This document shows positions 22,972 to 34,381 of a DNA stretch of 64,000 bases, piece after piece (position 1 is the first letter of the stretch; every line of letters begins with the position of its first letter). The DNA comes from Arenicola marina (lineage: Eukaryota; Annelida; Polychaeta; Arenicolidae), in contig OZ025257.1 in NCBI GenBank assembly GCA_964019135.1, positions 10,877,971 to 10,941,970 of the forward strand. The letters are read 5' to 3'. A program made the translations under genes and the position numbers. Below the pieces are notes generated by a model. That model was not told where the DNA came from. It worked only from the letters and a program-made list of their open reading frames with translations, and ran no database searches.

Positions 22972-24640
22972 TCGAATCGCCCGCCGCTCGTCTTGGCCGG
23001 AAGTTATGAACTTCTCGCGTCGCGCGCAGAGCCAGAGCGAGTGTTTGTCTACAATCACACGTAGATCGGCATCTCAGCCAGATTCCGCACTTGCCCTTTC
23101 AACAGTGCGCAATTAGTAACGTTACTCACCTTCGTGCTTATATTGTGGCAGTTCACATGAATAAACCCCCCTAAAAAATGGATTGAAAATTGGAGGCAGA
23201 TCGACGCAGCTCGACAACTGACAGGGGGCTGTCAAAATGTGTGACGAAGGATGGGGGGGGGGGGGGGCAGGGGGGGGGGGTGGAGAACGGAACGCTGACT
23301 TAACCGGTGACGTCTTAATGTGCGTTCATTTTTTTAGAGCGAAAAAATTGGGGGCAGGGGCAGATGTCTCTACTGCCCGCTGCTTCTGACGGCCCTGCTG
23401 GACCCCCCCTCCCCCCCCCAAAAAAAAATAAGCTGGATGTTGGCATATGGGGATGTATTGGATGGGGGGGGGGCAATGCTGACCATCTAGGGGCAGGACA
23501 ACGGGGTGGGGGGGGGGGGGGGTGGTGGTAGGAGGCAAGTGGGTGTGAATTTCGTGCTGGGTTGTCACATAATTTTTCGTACATTTTATTTACGTTTGCG
23601 AGGCCGTCTAAACTTAGACCGTTTGTCCTTTATCTCAACACATTTCTTTAATGAAACCCCAGGTCCACGTGTGATTGTTGACACACTGGCCACAGACAAA
23701 AAAAAACGGTTCACGTGTGATTGTTGACACACTGGCCACAGACAGCGGGGGGGGGGGCAATTTCTCATTTCTAGTTCACGAGGTCCCAACCCACGTTTAG
23801 ATCTATAATTCCGTTCATATGGTTTAATACAGTGCGCAAATTGCTCAAAATAGCGCATGCAGTGCTTCATTAAACCTCACCAAAAGGGAGATTGGTGAAA
23901 TCTCTCGGTCGAGTTCGTTTATGGAATATGTGGGTCAAAGGCCAAGGTCACAGCCTCACACAGATTTGTACCACTGACTTCTTGTCGGAAGGAAGACTTT
24001 TTTTAACCACTCGGCTGCATTCCGCTGCGTATGTTTGCTTGTTTGCATTTCTTTCGTACCCGCTACTGCCCTAACGATAACAGCTATCGTTCACCAATAT
24101 TTATGGAAATGTGGTTTGTCCGAGCCTCTACAATTTTCAAGTTACGGACTTTCCAATGTCAAAGGTCAAAGGTCAAGGCCGTCCGACTAAAGGAAAAACG
24201 TAAAAGTGCTAACGCTTTCTTAATATTTGTCCTAAAGAAGTGCGACTAGCGTCAAGATGTTTCACTGGTTAGGGGACACAACTTTAACATAGATACTTTT
24301 TTTGCGCGTAGGAAGAAGTTTCGCGCAAAATGACGTCATAGTTCACCTTGTCCTTATGTTCAAACTAGATGCACGTTGTTTTCCCACTTTAACTTTCTCA
24401 ATCGTCGTCAACCTCCAAAAATGTGTTAAGAAAGTCGGTATGACCCATTTCCCGAAGAAAAGGTCGCCGTCAATGACGTCACATGACGTCAAAAAATAAT
24501 ATTTAAATACGAAGTAAATTCACTGTATGATTAATATTGGGAATAGAGAGATCGGATTCGGGTCACATGACGTCTAATTTTACCGCCTAGTTGTTTCTTA
24601 GTTTTAAAAAAAAACTTTCTATTTTACTTTTCCCGCCAGA
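22972..24640. other. Unassigned region with poly-G tracts and a 50-bp tandem duplication
   Basis: G runs lie at about 23250-23281, 23464-23471, 23505-23521 and 23745-23757. A segment CACGTGTGATTGTTGACACA continuing to CCACAGACA is present twice in tandem (about 23668-23697 and 23713-23742). The predicted ORFs cross these runs and look like noise. Confidence 0.4.
24163..24175 (+). promoter_or_regulatory. Perfect DR1 nuclear-receptor motif
   Basis: AGGTCAAAGGTCA is the consensus DR1 element bound by RXR heterodimers, HNF4 and COUP-TF in animals. Only the motif is seen. It lies in anonymous repeat-rich DNA far from any gene start, so function is unsupported. Confidence 0.25.
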
Positions 24641-25376
24641 GGGCCAAATATTCCTTATGAGGATTTCCATGTTAAAGTCGGCGCCGGATCCAGACAGCGC
24701 GGGTTGGAGAGGGCGGTGAGTGAGCGGTTCGCGATAAGGCACCGTATTGTTCACGTATTGTGATGTGATATATTGGGAGAACCCAGGTTGCACACCACTA
24801 AATTAGATCGTCCACCCCACTCCCTTACACCAGGCTCCTGCACTGATCCCTTCCACCGCCTTCACCCTCACTCGTCAGAATCAAACTCTCCTGCCCCCCC
24901 CCCCCCCCCCCGCCCCCGCTCCTCCACCCCGTCCACTCGCACCCGCCGTGCATGGCCGCGCACAGGGGGCACGTGTCCTCCCTTTCAGACCCTTAGGTAT
25001 ATCTGTGCCCTGTGTGGAACACATTATTATGCCCCCCCCCACCCCCCCGCATACAATAATTCCTGCGCACGCCCTAGCGGCACCAATTTCATGGACTTCT
25101 CGCCCCACCTGCCCACCCACACCAAGCAGGGTTAATGGACTCCTCTCTGCTTATCCCCCACACCCATCCACCCGACTCCTGCACACCATACATTCAGCTG
25201 GGGAGGGGTGGTGAGGTTGAGGTTGAGGTCATGACCGACCCCGACCGAGTCATTACAGCGCTGGTAGAGGGGGTGAGTTGGCTGGTGGCGGAATTCAGGC
25301 CGGAAAAACCCACAGTCAACCAGATGGTAACTTTCAAGGCGACGCAGGCACGCACCGCGCTCGCCTATATACTGTT
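24641..25376. other. C-rich unassigned stretch
   Basis: Poly-C tracts at about 24894-24910 and 25033-25047. The plus-strand ORF at 25135-25428 contains EVEVEVMTDPDRVITALVEG and two hydrophobic stretches, but it runs into the adjacent MITE and matches nothing I know. I do not call it a gene. Confidence 0.35.
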
Positions 25377-25761
25377 GCCCATAGGTACAACGGTTGTGCT
25401 GAAAGTATTGCTCCGCTCAGCGAGGTAAAACTGCTCTGCGGAGGTCATCTCTTTGCTCCGCACAGTACATGTCTTTGCTCCGCGCAGTACATTTGTTCGC
25501 TCCGCGTGTACATTTCTTCGCTCCGCGCAGTACATTTCTCCGTTCCGCGCAGTATATTTTTCCGCTCCGCGCAGTATATTTCTCCGCTCCGTGCGGTGAA
25601 ACGGCTCCGCGAAGGTCATTTCTCGGCTCCGCGCAGTAATTTCTCCGCTCCGCGCAGTATATTTCTCCGCTCGGCGCCGTACATTTCGCCAGACCTCCGC
25701 GGAGCCGTTTCACCGCGCGGAGCGAAGAAATACCATCAGCGCCACCGTTGTACCTTTGGGC
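25377..25761. mobile_element. MITE with internal minisatellite core
   Basis: The inverted ends GCCCATAGGTACAACGGT (25377-25394) and ACCGTTGTACCTTTGGGC (25744-25761) match in 16 of 18 positions, and similarity continues inward (CTCCGCTC against GAGCG). Between them lies a tandem repeat of about 22-24 bp built on CTCCGCGCAGTACATTTCT. It is about 385 bp with no coding capacity. The superfamily is not assigned. Confidence 0.65.
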
Positions 25762-25949
25762 CATAGTACCTATCACAGACAGACGGCAAAGCGACGGGCA
25801 TAACCACACAACGATATGTCTTTTGGGAAAACCCAAGCAATACTCCCTCGGTCAGCCCTCCCCCCTCATGCCAATACTCCTTCGGTAAGCCCCATGGTAT
25901 CTGGTGTGTTAAGAGTACATATGAATGTCATGGTATCCCATTGGTGGAC

Positions 25950-26020
25950 TCTGCCGATCTGCAATCTGCCGATCTGCAATCTGCCGATCTGCAATCTGTC
26001 GATCTGCAATCTGCCAATCT
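25950..26020. repeat. 15-bp tandem repeat
   Basis: Four to five copies of CTGCCGATCTGCAAT. Flanking sequence has repeated ACAATACTCCCTCGGTCAGC motifs (about 25845-26180). Confidence 0.8.
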
Positions 26021-26164
26021 GTATTTTAAAGACGCCGATGCAACTCGGTCAGCCCATTGCCCCCTTCCCTCATGACAATACTCCCTCGGTCAGCCCCATA
26101 CCCCCTCCCCCCATGACAATACTCCCTCGGTCAGCCCCATGCCCCCGCTCCCCTAAGACAATGC

Positions 26165-26530
26165 TTCCTCGGTCAGCCTGGGCTAGGAGCCTGGGCTAAC
26201 GGCTTAAGCTAGATCCCTGGCCTAGCAGCCTGGGCAAAGCTGCCTAGGCTAGGGGTCTGGGCTAGCGGCCTGAGCTAGCGGCCTTGGCAAGGCCTGGATT
26301 GATGCCCTGGCTAGTCGCCTGGGTTGATGCTCTGGCTAGCGGCCTGTTTTAGCATACGGGGCTAAACCTGAGTTAGCATACTGGGCTAAACCTGCGCTAG
26401 CGACCTAGGCTAGCTTACGGGGGTAGCGGCCAGAGCCAGCGGCCTGGACTAGCGGCCAGGGCTAGGCCTGGTTTAGGGGCCTCGGCTGGTGCCGAGCCAG
26501 CGGCATGGGCTAGTAGCCTGGACCATAGCT
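26165..26530. repeat. Degenerate CTGGGCTAGCGGC repeat
   Basis: Irregular copies of a roughly 13-20-bp unit (GGGCTAGCGGCCTG and variants) along the whole stretch. No coding sense. Confidence 0.75.
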
Positions 26531-27985
26531 AGCCTCCTGAGCTAGCTCAAGCCCCTGAATGAAAAAAAACAGCACTTTCCTGGTGGATCTAGGAGCAACG
26601 TATCCGCCATTTTTCAATATGACGGACCAGGCGAGCAAAAATACTGAGTATCTTGAAAACAAGAGGGATAGAGCTATTATTTTGATACCTGTACATATTT
26701 GTTTCGGGGTAGCTGAACTCGAAAGAAAATAACTATTGAATATCCTGTTGCACTGATGATTTTTATGTTTATGTATACGTTTTGGGGAATAAAGAAGTGC
26801 TATTGTGTTAGATGGCGTATACGGTCTGTAACAGTACACGACATCTCTAACACGAAGTGGGATCACTCCATTTAGGTCTATGTATTGGTTTTCGGGGTCA
26901 AAGAATTCAACAACTTGTCTTCAAGAGCAAGGCGTCTGTAGTTTGCCATAATGGCGGCTATTTGAACAATAATACACAATTGTATCTGGAAATCTAAAAG
27001 GTGCAGGGGCGTCATTGTGATAACCATATTACCGTGGTCACAAATCTACAAAAAATGGGCTACAGATTTCGAGATCTAGGATCATTTCGCTCATATCTCG
27101 TAGTTTTGGTCGCAACAATGTCATAGTCGCGGGGACCATTGCTTCGCTTGAAAGACATCGGTAACAAGCGCTGGACATGACAAATAACAACAGCAAAAGA
27201 AATTCCTGCGTGTGCGTGTTCAGCATGGATAACCATTTATTTTCAAAGGCTTTGATTGCGTGTCAAGTTCGCAACGGAAATTTGAAAGACTTTCTCTCAT
27301 TGAGAATCATCCGCGTCCGCCATCACTACGAGTAAATGTAATGGGGTGACTACAAGTAGACCGCCATCCCAAGCAATTGGAGAAACTCCCTGGCGACAAG
27401 GCAGAACCTTCAGAGTGAGAAGGTTTAGGTTATAGATACAGGCTTTAGGCTACAGATAAACAAGTCATCCATAATGGTTTATGTGGCATACTTCGAAACT
27501 GAAAAGCTATGGATAGACATCAAAATAACACTTTTGTCCCTGTCAGTTTACAAGATACTATGGGACCGGCCGCCATGGCCGTCCGGTGTCAAATCTGATT
27601 TGACACAATGGCTCAATTTGATTAGCCATGAATTTCGAACTTGTGTGCCAAATTCATACCTTTACCACAACATGCACGATTGTTTCGCATATGCGCGGGC
27701 TATCAGCTATTATACGGTATGGCGACTCCCGGTGTATTTGACGTTACACGTCGTCTTCAGAGACACCTTATGGCGAGGGGGCTAAGTGTGCGTCAACGTC
27801 ATAGCTTACGTGCTCCTACGAAAGGTTGGGCCTGCTTGATGTTCAGCTAATTTGGCAATAGCTACCATCACCCATAAGTTCATGAGTTCACCCATGAGTT
27901 CGTAAGTAGGTATATTTAACAAAATAGAAGCCATCGCGAATATTGTCGTGATCTTCAAATGAAGTTCGTGAAGTCACGAAGACAT
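26531..27985. other. Unassigned stretch upstream of the LINE
   Basis: No gene was recognised. The ORFs at 27474-27850 have no protein-family features that I can see. Confidence 0.4.
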
Positions 27986-27998
27986 AATAAATAAAAAA

Positions 27999-30900
27999 AC
28001 GTCAAGTCTATTTATGAACCGTATATGGGACCAGGGTTAGGCCAAGAAAGTGACGTCAACGGACAACTATTTTTTGAAATGTTAAAGCTGGAGATACGGG
28101 GTGCAACAATAAGCTATAGCAGTCATAAAAAGAAGCTGATGGAGAAAACTGAAAATGACTTAGAAAAAAAGATAAATAACTTGGAACAGCTGGAAGTACA
28201 TGATGAAAAAAGGAAACTTGATATTGAAAATGAAATAATGGATTTAAATTGCCAATTAGAAGAAGATCGATTACCGAAGGTAATAGCAGCTTTATTAAGG
28301 TCCCGAGCTAGAATCAATGAGGAGGGGAAAAAGCCCACGCGTTACTTCTGTGCATTAGAAAAAAGAAACTATGTTAATAAAGTTATAAATAGAATAGAGG
28401 TTAATAACCAAACGATACGGGAACCGACAAAAATTTTACAGGCTCAAATGGAGTTCTATAAAAACTTGTACAGTGAAGTAGATTCATCCGGGCCTATTGA
28501 GGAATTCTTGAACGACAAAAATGTAAAAGTCTTAAATGATACACAAAAGGAATCATGCGAAGGGTTAATAACAACGGCAGAGGTAAAAGAGGTAATAAAG
28601 AACATGAAAAATGGTAAAACCCCAGGCAATGATGGTTTTCCTGTGGAATTTTATAAGTTCTTTTGGAATGACATAGGTAAATATTTATTGGACAGTTTGA
28701 ACTGTGCATATGTGGTGGAGCACCTGTCTCTTTTGCAAAAACAGGGTGTTATTACGTGTGTACCAAAAGGCGACAAACCGAGACAATTTCTGAAAAACTG
28801 GCGGCCCATTACACTATTAAACGTCGATTATAAGATTTTATCTGGTGTATTGGCACGCAGAATGAGAGAACTCCTGCAAGATGTCATTAGCTCTGACCAA
28901 AAAGGTTTTCTGCGAGGTAGATATATTGGAGAAAATACCAGACTTCTTTATGATGTAATGCACTATTTGCAGGAACGACGGTTAAGTGGATTGCTCTTAC
29001 TGATAGATTTTGAAAAAGCCTTTGATACGCTTAGCTGGAAATATGTTTCGCAAGTTTTAACAGCCTATGGATTCGGGAACTCGTTTATGAAATGGTGCAA
29101 TATTCTGTACAGGGGAGCCTCTAGCTGTGTGTTGAACAATGGAAAATTTTCATCCTTTTTTAACTTAGGTCGAGGCTGTCGACAAGGTGACCCGTTATCC
29201 CCCTATGTGTTTATTCTGGCCATAGAGCCCCTTGCGATGGCTATTAAAAATAATGAGTCCATACGGGGTGTGATCTTGGGAAGCCAAGAGGTTAAACTTG
29301 GTCAATATGCCGACGATGCCTTTTTGCTGCTTGATGATAGTGTCAAATCGTTAAAGAATGCTTTAAATACGCTATATAACTTTGGAAAATGTTCGGGTTT
29401 AAAGACAAATGTAGAAAAGACTGTAGGGGTCTGGATTGGCCGGAAAACCAACTCAGAGGAAGTACTTTGTTCGGATACTCCTATCACGTGGGCCACTAGT
29501 TTTACCCTTTTAGGTATCAAATTCGATGTTGATCTCACGAAAATGCACGACCTTAACTACATCGGAAAACTTGTTGAAATTGAGAGCCTGCTGGAGTTAT
29601 ATAAGAAAAGGAATCTATCATTGAGAGGGCGAATAACGGTGTTAAAAACATTAGCATTACCGAAATTAGTTCATGTTTTATCAGTGCTACCAGCACCGGA
29701 TAGAAAGTTTTTCTGCAAAATAAACGGCATTATTCGTTCTTTCATATGGAGAAAAAAAGCTAGAATATCGCAAAATCGCATGGCTCAGATGTGTAAGCAG
29801 GGAGGTGTTGCTCTTCCACACGTTGAAACTTTTACGCAAGCGTTAAAATTGTCGTGGATACAAAGACTGCTTAAAAAGACAGGCTCTTGGCAGGATATAT
29901 TTTGTACCTTCGTTTGTCAGGAGAAAGAACTGTGCTGGGAACTAGATGTGTTATCCACTCGACAGTATCACCAACTATCAAACCCGTTTTGGGCGGAGGT
30001 ATTTCGAGCTTGGTCACGGTTGCAAGCACTGCAGCCTACACAGGAATACAGAATGATGCCGCTGTGGAATACTTATTTTTTGAACAATGATAACTTAACA
30101 AAACGTAAAGGTGAATTTATCCAAAAGGGCATCATTTATTTTAATGATTTAATTAATGATGAAGGTGATATATACGACTGGAAACAATTTAAGACCAAAT
30201 ATGCTATTCAAATCAATTTTGCTGACTTCTATAGTCTGATCTCATGTATTCCTAAAGAGTGGAAGCAACAAATCCGGGAAGACAGATGTAGACTGACAGT
30301 TGTACAACACGCAAGCGTTTTATTGATTTCAACTAAAGACCATGTTGTGAACACCTTTTATAAAATATTGTTGAGAGGTTTGAAGTTTAGTAAATGCAAC
30401 GAAGTTAAGTGGTCTGAAAGTTTAGATACAGAAATTACCGAACAGAATTGGGAAGAGTACTATGTTTTACCAGTTAGCTGTACCTCGGATGAAAGAATAA
30501 GAAGCTTTCAATTTAAATTTATACATAGATGTCTACCAACAAATAATTTTGTGTACAAGTGTAAGCTGGTAAATACAGACAAGTGCAGTTTTTGCAAGGC
30601 AGAGGTAGAGACAGTCGAACATTTATTTTGGAGTTGTGCTGAAGTAAACAAGTTATGGTCTGATATAAGTTTATGGTTACACACAGCTTTATCTCTGTAT
30701 GGTAGAACAGCTGATGATTTTATAAATTTACAATCTGTAATGTTGGGTATTAGGAGTATCAATAGCCCTAGTATTTTACTAAATCATACTTTGTTAATGG
30801 TCAAGAAGTATATATATCGTTGCAAGTGGATAGAACACAAGCCGAACATGCAGGGAGCACTTAGAGTAATAAAAGCTAACTACCAGATAGAAGGTCATAT

Positions 30901-31075
30901 AGGGGAAAACACAGATTATCCATCGGGTAGAAGAAAGAAATATAAGGAAAAATGGAAGGATCTACTGCCATTTTTATATTAGCTGATGTATAATTGTTAC
31001 TGTGTAATTAACATGTCTTATGTGATGTATTTTTAAACCTGTCAAGTGTGAAATAAAAAAAATAAAAAAAAAAAT
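27999..31075 (+). mobile_element. 5'-truncated LINE of the L1/Tx1 type with a 985-codon ORF
   Basis: The copy begins inside the second ORF, at the end of the endonuclease part; the frame is already open at the junction. It ends in an A-rich tail with AATAAA units. The 13-bp sequence ATAATAAATAAAA stands before the 5' junction (about 27984) and again in the A-rich 3' end (about 31076), a possible target duplication that is hard to separate from the tail. The intact reading frame suggests a fairly young insertion. Confidence 0.85.
28025..30982 (+). CDS. LINE reverse transcriptase (ORF2 fragment)
   Basis: The 985 codons carry a coiled-coil, Lys/Glu-rich N-terminal part (about 20-90), then the reverse transcriptase: KTPGNDGFPVEFYK near 198, LLLIDFEKAFDTLSW near 323, RQGDPLSPYVFILAIEPLA near 387, and the catalytic YADD at 428-431. 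A C-terminal Cys/His cluster (CSFCKAEVETVEHLFWSC, about 854-871) fits the L1/Tx1 zinc-knuckle region. The endonuclease domain is missing by 5' truncation. The product would copy LINE RNA at a nicked target. The first ATG is simply the first in an already open frame, so a native start is not expected. No internal stop is present. Confidence 0.9.
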   Translation: MGPGLGQESDVNGQLFFEMLKLEIRGATISYSSHKKKLMEKTENDLEKKINNLEQLEVHDEKRKLDIENEIMDLNCQLEEDRLPKVIAALLRSRARINEEGKKPTRYFCALEKRNYVNKVINRIEVNNQTIREPTKILQAQMEFYKNLYSEVDSSGPIEEFLNDKNVKVLNDTQKESCEGLITTAEVKEVIKNMKNGKTPGNDGFPVEFYKFFWNDIGKYLLDSLNCAYVVEHLSLLQKQGVITCVPKGDKPRQFLKNWRPITLLNVDYKILSGVLARRMRELLQDVISSDQKGFLRGRYIGENTRLLYDVMHYLQERRLSGLLLLIDFEKAFDTLSWKYVSQVLTAYGFGNSFMKWCNILYRGASSCVLNNGKFSSFFNLGRGCRQGDPLSPYVFILAIEPLAMAIKNNESIRGVILGSQEVKLGQYADDAFLLLDDSVKSLKNALNTLYNFGKCSGLKTNVEKTVGVWIGRKTNSEEVLCSDTPITWATSFTLLGIKFDVDLTKMHDLNYIGKLVEIESLLELYKKRNLSLRGRITVLKTLALPKLVHVLSVLPAPDRKFFCKINGIIRSFIWRKKARISQNRMAQMCKQGGVALPHVETFTQALKLSWIQRLLKKTGSWQDIFCTFVCQEKELCWELDVLSTRQYHQLSNPFWAEVFRAWSRLQALQPTQEYRMMPLWNTYFLNNDNLTKRKGEFIQKGIIYFNDLINDEGDIYDWKQFKTKYAIQINFADFYSLISCIPKEWKQQIREDRCRLTVVQHASVLLISTKDHVVNTFYKILLRGLKFSKCNEVKWSESLDTEITEQNWEEYYVLPVSCTSDERIRSFQFKFIHRCLPTNNFVYKCKLVNTDKCSFCKAEVETVEHLFWSCAEVNKLWSDISLWLHTALSLYGRTADDFINLQSVMLGIRSINSPSILLNHTLLMVKKYIYRCKWIEHKPNMQGALRVIKANYQIEGHIGENTDYPSGRRKKYKEKWKDLLPFLY

Positions 31076-31085
31076 AATAATAAAT

Positions 31086-32476
31086 AAAAGGTACGAAAGT
31101 ACCGTTAATATTGCTTCAAGAGAAGCGCTCTTGGCTTCAAACTGGATGTCCATTTAAGCTCCGCCTACAGTGCCCACACTGCCTGTCGAAGGCAGCAGTT
31201 AGCCCAAATTGCCCCTATAAGGCCCTTTAGCCGAAATTGGCCCTGACGACTCGTAACGTCGCCAATAATTCAGCTTCCAAATGTACTTATGTATTTTCGT
31301 CCTCGACCTATGGTCGAATATCTCTTGTTTTTTTATCAAGTGGCTTTTCTGAAGCACTGGGTGACATGCTGGATCCATGTAGATCGCTACGGTTACGCAG
31401 TCCAGGATCAATCCCCAACTAACGAAGCAGAGGAACCAAGTTGCATTCACAGGTACCAGCATGCGCCAAAACAAATATGACGGACGGTTGGTCGGGAAAA
31501 GTCTTGTGCTCCAACATTTCTTCGCGAAAATATAGCCGAACAACCTTGTGTTGACACACTTTTTTGATGTCAGAAAATAGAAGTATATAGAATACGTAAA
31601 CATTATGATGGTACGCGCACACATTATGATAAAAGCTACAGTCGATTCCCGGCTGGCGTCTAAAGAGTTTAGCATGCACGCTGTTGTGCCCCCAGAGAAA
31701 CGGGCTTCCCTGGGGGCACTGGCGCCAGCGGTCATTCATGCTACCGCCGTCCAGTACAGAGGGGTTGTCGGCTATCGTGGACACACGATGCGTATCCAAA
31801 GCCGACATTCTCATCGCCAGCGGCATACCTCCACGTCGTGGAATGATAGGAACTTTGCCGAGAACTGCTATACCGTCTATGGGAATACGTCTGTGAGAGC
31901 CCAAAACGTCCGACTGCCCAAAACGGGCCAGGATCAGGATTTTGACACATACAACATAATGCACAGTTAACTACAACTCGAGCATCCACGAATAAATATA
32001 TCACAAGAACCATGACCAGAGTTTGTCCATGTCCGTAAGGTGGTCCCGACCTCGCATAATTATTGTTTTAATTGATAGATCTATGGCCGGAGGGTGTGAA
32101 AAGTTCAAAAGGGGGCAGAGACCAATTGAGGCTGTAAAATACCGCTAACGCTTATTTTTTTCGTGCCTTGTTATGCACCGCCCCACACTTAAACTCCCCC
32201 CCCCCCACCCCCACCCCTTCGAGCGTCTCCTCGAGTTTTATTCGTACATTGCTATCTAAGAGATACAAAACGAGCGCATCACGGCTTCATATCGCCAGAT
32301 TGCATGTGAATGATTGACACGTCAAATGTAACTGTTCGTTGGTTCTTAGCTATGTAGGACGTTTTGGGTAGTCGGACGTTTTGGGCTCTCACATACGTCC
32401 ACAGCTTCCCACAACTGACTTTGAACTATACTGCTACCGTGTGTTCGGAGTAACTGTGTGTTCGTGTTTTGGTCTC
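31086..32476. other. Unassigned stretch with a GC-rich hairpin
   Basis: No gene was recognised despite several ORFs on both strands at 31199-32013. A hairpin at about 31688-31720 (TGCCCCCAG with CTGGGGGCA) is followed by CTGGCGCCAG and resembles the perfect hairpin at 3291-3368. A C-rich run lies at about 32198-32217. Confidence 0.4.
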
Positions 32477-32650
32477 GGCGGATCCAGGAAGGGGGTGGGG
32501 TTAGGGTGGAACCTGAACGTACACTGTTAAAGTCGGCTTCTCCGAGCAGCGCCCGCCCCCCCGGTCTCATTTTAGCCAGGGAGCACCCCCCCCCCACGGT
32601 CGCAAGTTTTTCAGAGAGCAACCCTCCCTTGGCAAATTCCTAGATCCGCC
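32477..32650. mobile_element. Short MITE with GGCGGATCNAGG ends
   Basis: The ends GGCGGATCCAGG and CCTAGATCCGCC match as inverted repeats at 11 of 12 positions. The interior shares a CGGTCGCAAG motif with sequence near 18366 and 35473, so several copies of this family lie in the window. Confidence 0.55.
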
Positions 32651-33036
32651 CCTGGCATTGTGCGGTCATTGCCAAGACAATGTGTTTCCATGACCTCATG
32701 TTTTCATTGGGTTAGTGAAGGTCCATCTTCTCTCTGTGTTAGAGATTTGGGCATGTTCGTCCTCGATCGTTCGAGGGCGAACGTCTTAAAGGGAGGGGGA
32801 GTGTGGTATCCGACGTCTCCATACTTTCGCACCGCACGGAAGTTTTCCTCGCGTGCTTTGCTAGATCTATAGCAACTATAGCGGTGATGTCACCGCGAGA
32901 GGACGGGTTTCCAGCTAGCAAGCTAGGAGGGAAGTAGGACTTTTATTTAGTTCGGATACACCACCCTGCGGAGCAAGGGGCTGGCAGACAGTTAACAAAC
33001 TGCTGCCAGTTAAGTTACACACTGTTTAACGGAGTT

Positions 33037-33395
33037 AGGGTTCCATCTTCACCATTGGTAGAGAGCCCAATTTCATTGTGACTTGTAGGTAGCCCTGATA
33101 CATTACTCTCATACTTAATATAATCATATATATGATCTTAATATGATGATAATAATTAATAGCCACACTGTAAATAATAAATTGATGCAAGGTCTCTTGA
33201 TATTTTTTTAAGTGATATATAGTGCACAGGCCTTTAATTTCTATCATTTACAGTATGAAAACTGATAGTAATCAAGAGTAGATCTAAATTAATGTTCTTT
33301 CAGATATGTTTCTGGTTGGTGCTAGACAACTTTACAATATAAATATATAATACCATATCTCCTTTGAAATATTATTAGTTGATATCTTCTTACAG
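33037..33395 (+). other. Rearranged remainder of intron 1, copy B
   Basis: The first 75 bp or so (GGGTTCCATCTTCACCATTG onward) match copy A around 4663-4745 on the opposite strand, so this piece is inverted relative to copy A. After about 33115 the plus-strand alignment with copy A (from about 5110) resumes. Confidence 0.6.
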
Positions 33396-34381
33396 AGAAT
33401 ATGGAGTGATACAGAAAACATATGGTTCCAAACAAGGTTACAGCTTGTGGACTCAGCCAAGGAGATAACTGATGTACTCAATTATGTGCATGAGGAGTTA
33501 AAACCAGTAAGTACTACTACAATGATTCATTGATATCACAGATCTTTAGAATAACGGAGTGATACATATATACGGTGATCCCAGCATTATGAATGTTCTT
33601 TGCTGCTGGCTCAGAAGCCTGTATAACAGAGGTAGATATTTGATAAAGGATGCCCCCAGAGATCGGCTGTTTAGGGCCAATATCATAATGCCCAGTGTGA
33701 CATGTCTGTTTGAGATACTAGGTTGTAAATGATGTTGCAACGTTCGCTTTGACAACTGTGAACTACAATCATCAAGTATCTTAGGTTTTACTCCGGCTGA
33801 CCTTTCCACTCAGCACCAAAACTTCTAACCAGACGTCTAGTGAGAATAGCAACGCCTTCTCCTGTACATCTCGTGTCAGAGGGAGGATGCAAGATTATGT
33901 CATGCTAAACCAGTCAAATATCAGTTCATGGAGCTCATGCTGTGATGTTCTCCTAAGCTTCTTGGTCCTTAATTGATACAGCTCTCTCAATTTCTCTCAC
34001 TTTTTCATAAAAGCTTTGGCATTCTGAAAGATAGGTAGTCTGAATACGTATCACAGTAGAGTATCTGGTTCAAATGTGGGGTTTGCCAAAAGGGCTTTAA
34101 CATGAATGACAGAGGGATTCATATAATGAAGGGACTGTATAATGCGCAAATCATTGTACTGTTAGTGATATAATGCATTCTGAACATTGAAATAATGTTT
34201 TTAAACTAATGCACAGGCCAAGCAGATCGTGACATTTAAAATAACTTCTCTCAAAATCTATTTTAACCCTCAGAGACAGCATAAAGATTCGATTTCTATG
34301 TCTTGGTTTCAGTTAATTTTATTCGGCGCATCAGATGATGACAGTACTGACTATATGGCTGAAGGCAGCGATGAAGATTGC

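Larger units (their letters stand above)
17271..33036 (+). mobile_element. Old LTR-element fossil in intron 1 of copy B (Ty3/gypsy-like, interior mostly replaced)
   Basis: Two direct repeats of about 230-245 bp begin TGTGGTATCC at 17271 and about 32810. A purine run (AAAGGGAGGGGGAG) sits directly before the second one, as expected of a polypurine tract before a 3' LTR, and the sequence before it has the look of the end of a Ty3/gypsy internal region. The left insertion point is clear because copy A has the uninterrupted sequence. The two repeats differ by many substitutions and indels, so the element is old or the pair is not from one insertion. I recognise no gag, pol or env between them; the space is filled by other insertions. 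It is broken. Confidence 0.5.

Noticed and set aside
25135-25428. 97-codon ORF with two hydrophobic stretches
   Set aside because: Runs from C-rich low-complexity DNA into the MITE at 25377 and matches no family I know.
31199-32013. Overlapping ORFs of 120-180 codons on both strands
   Set aside because: No family motifs or splice context, and several frames are open together; likely chance.
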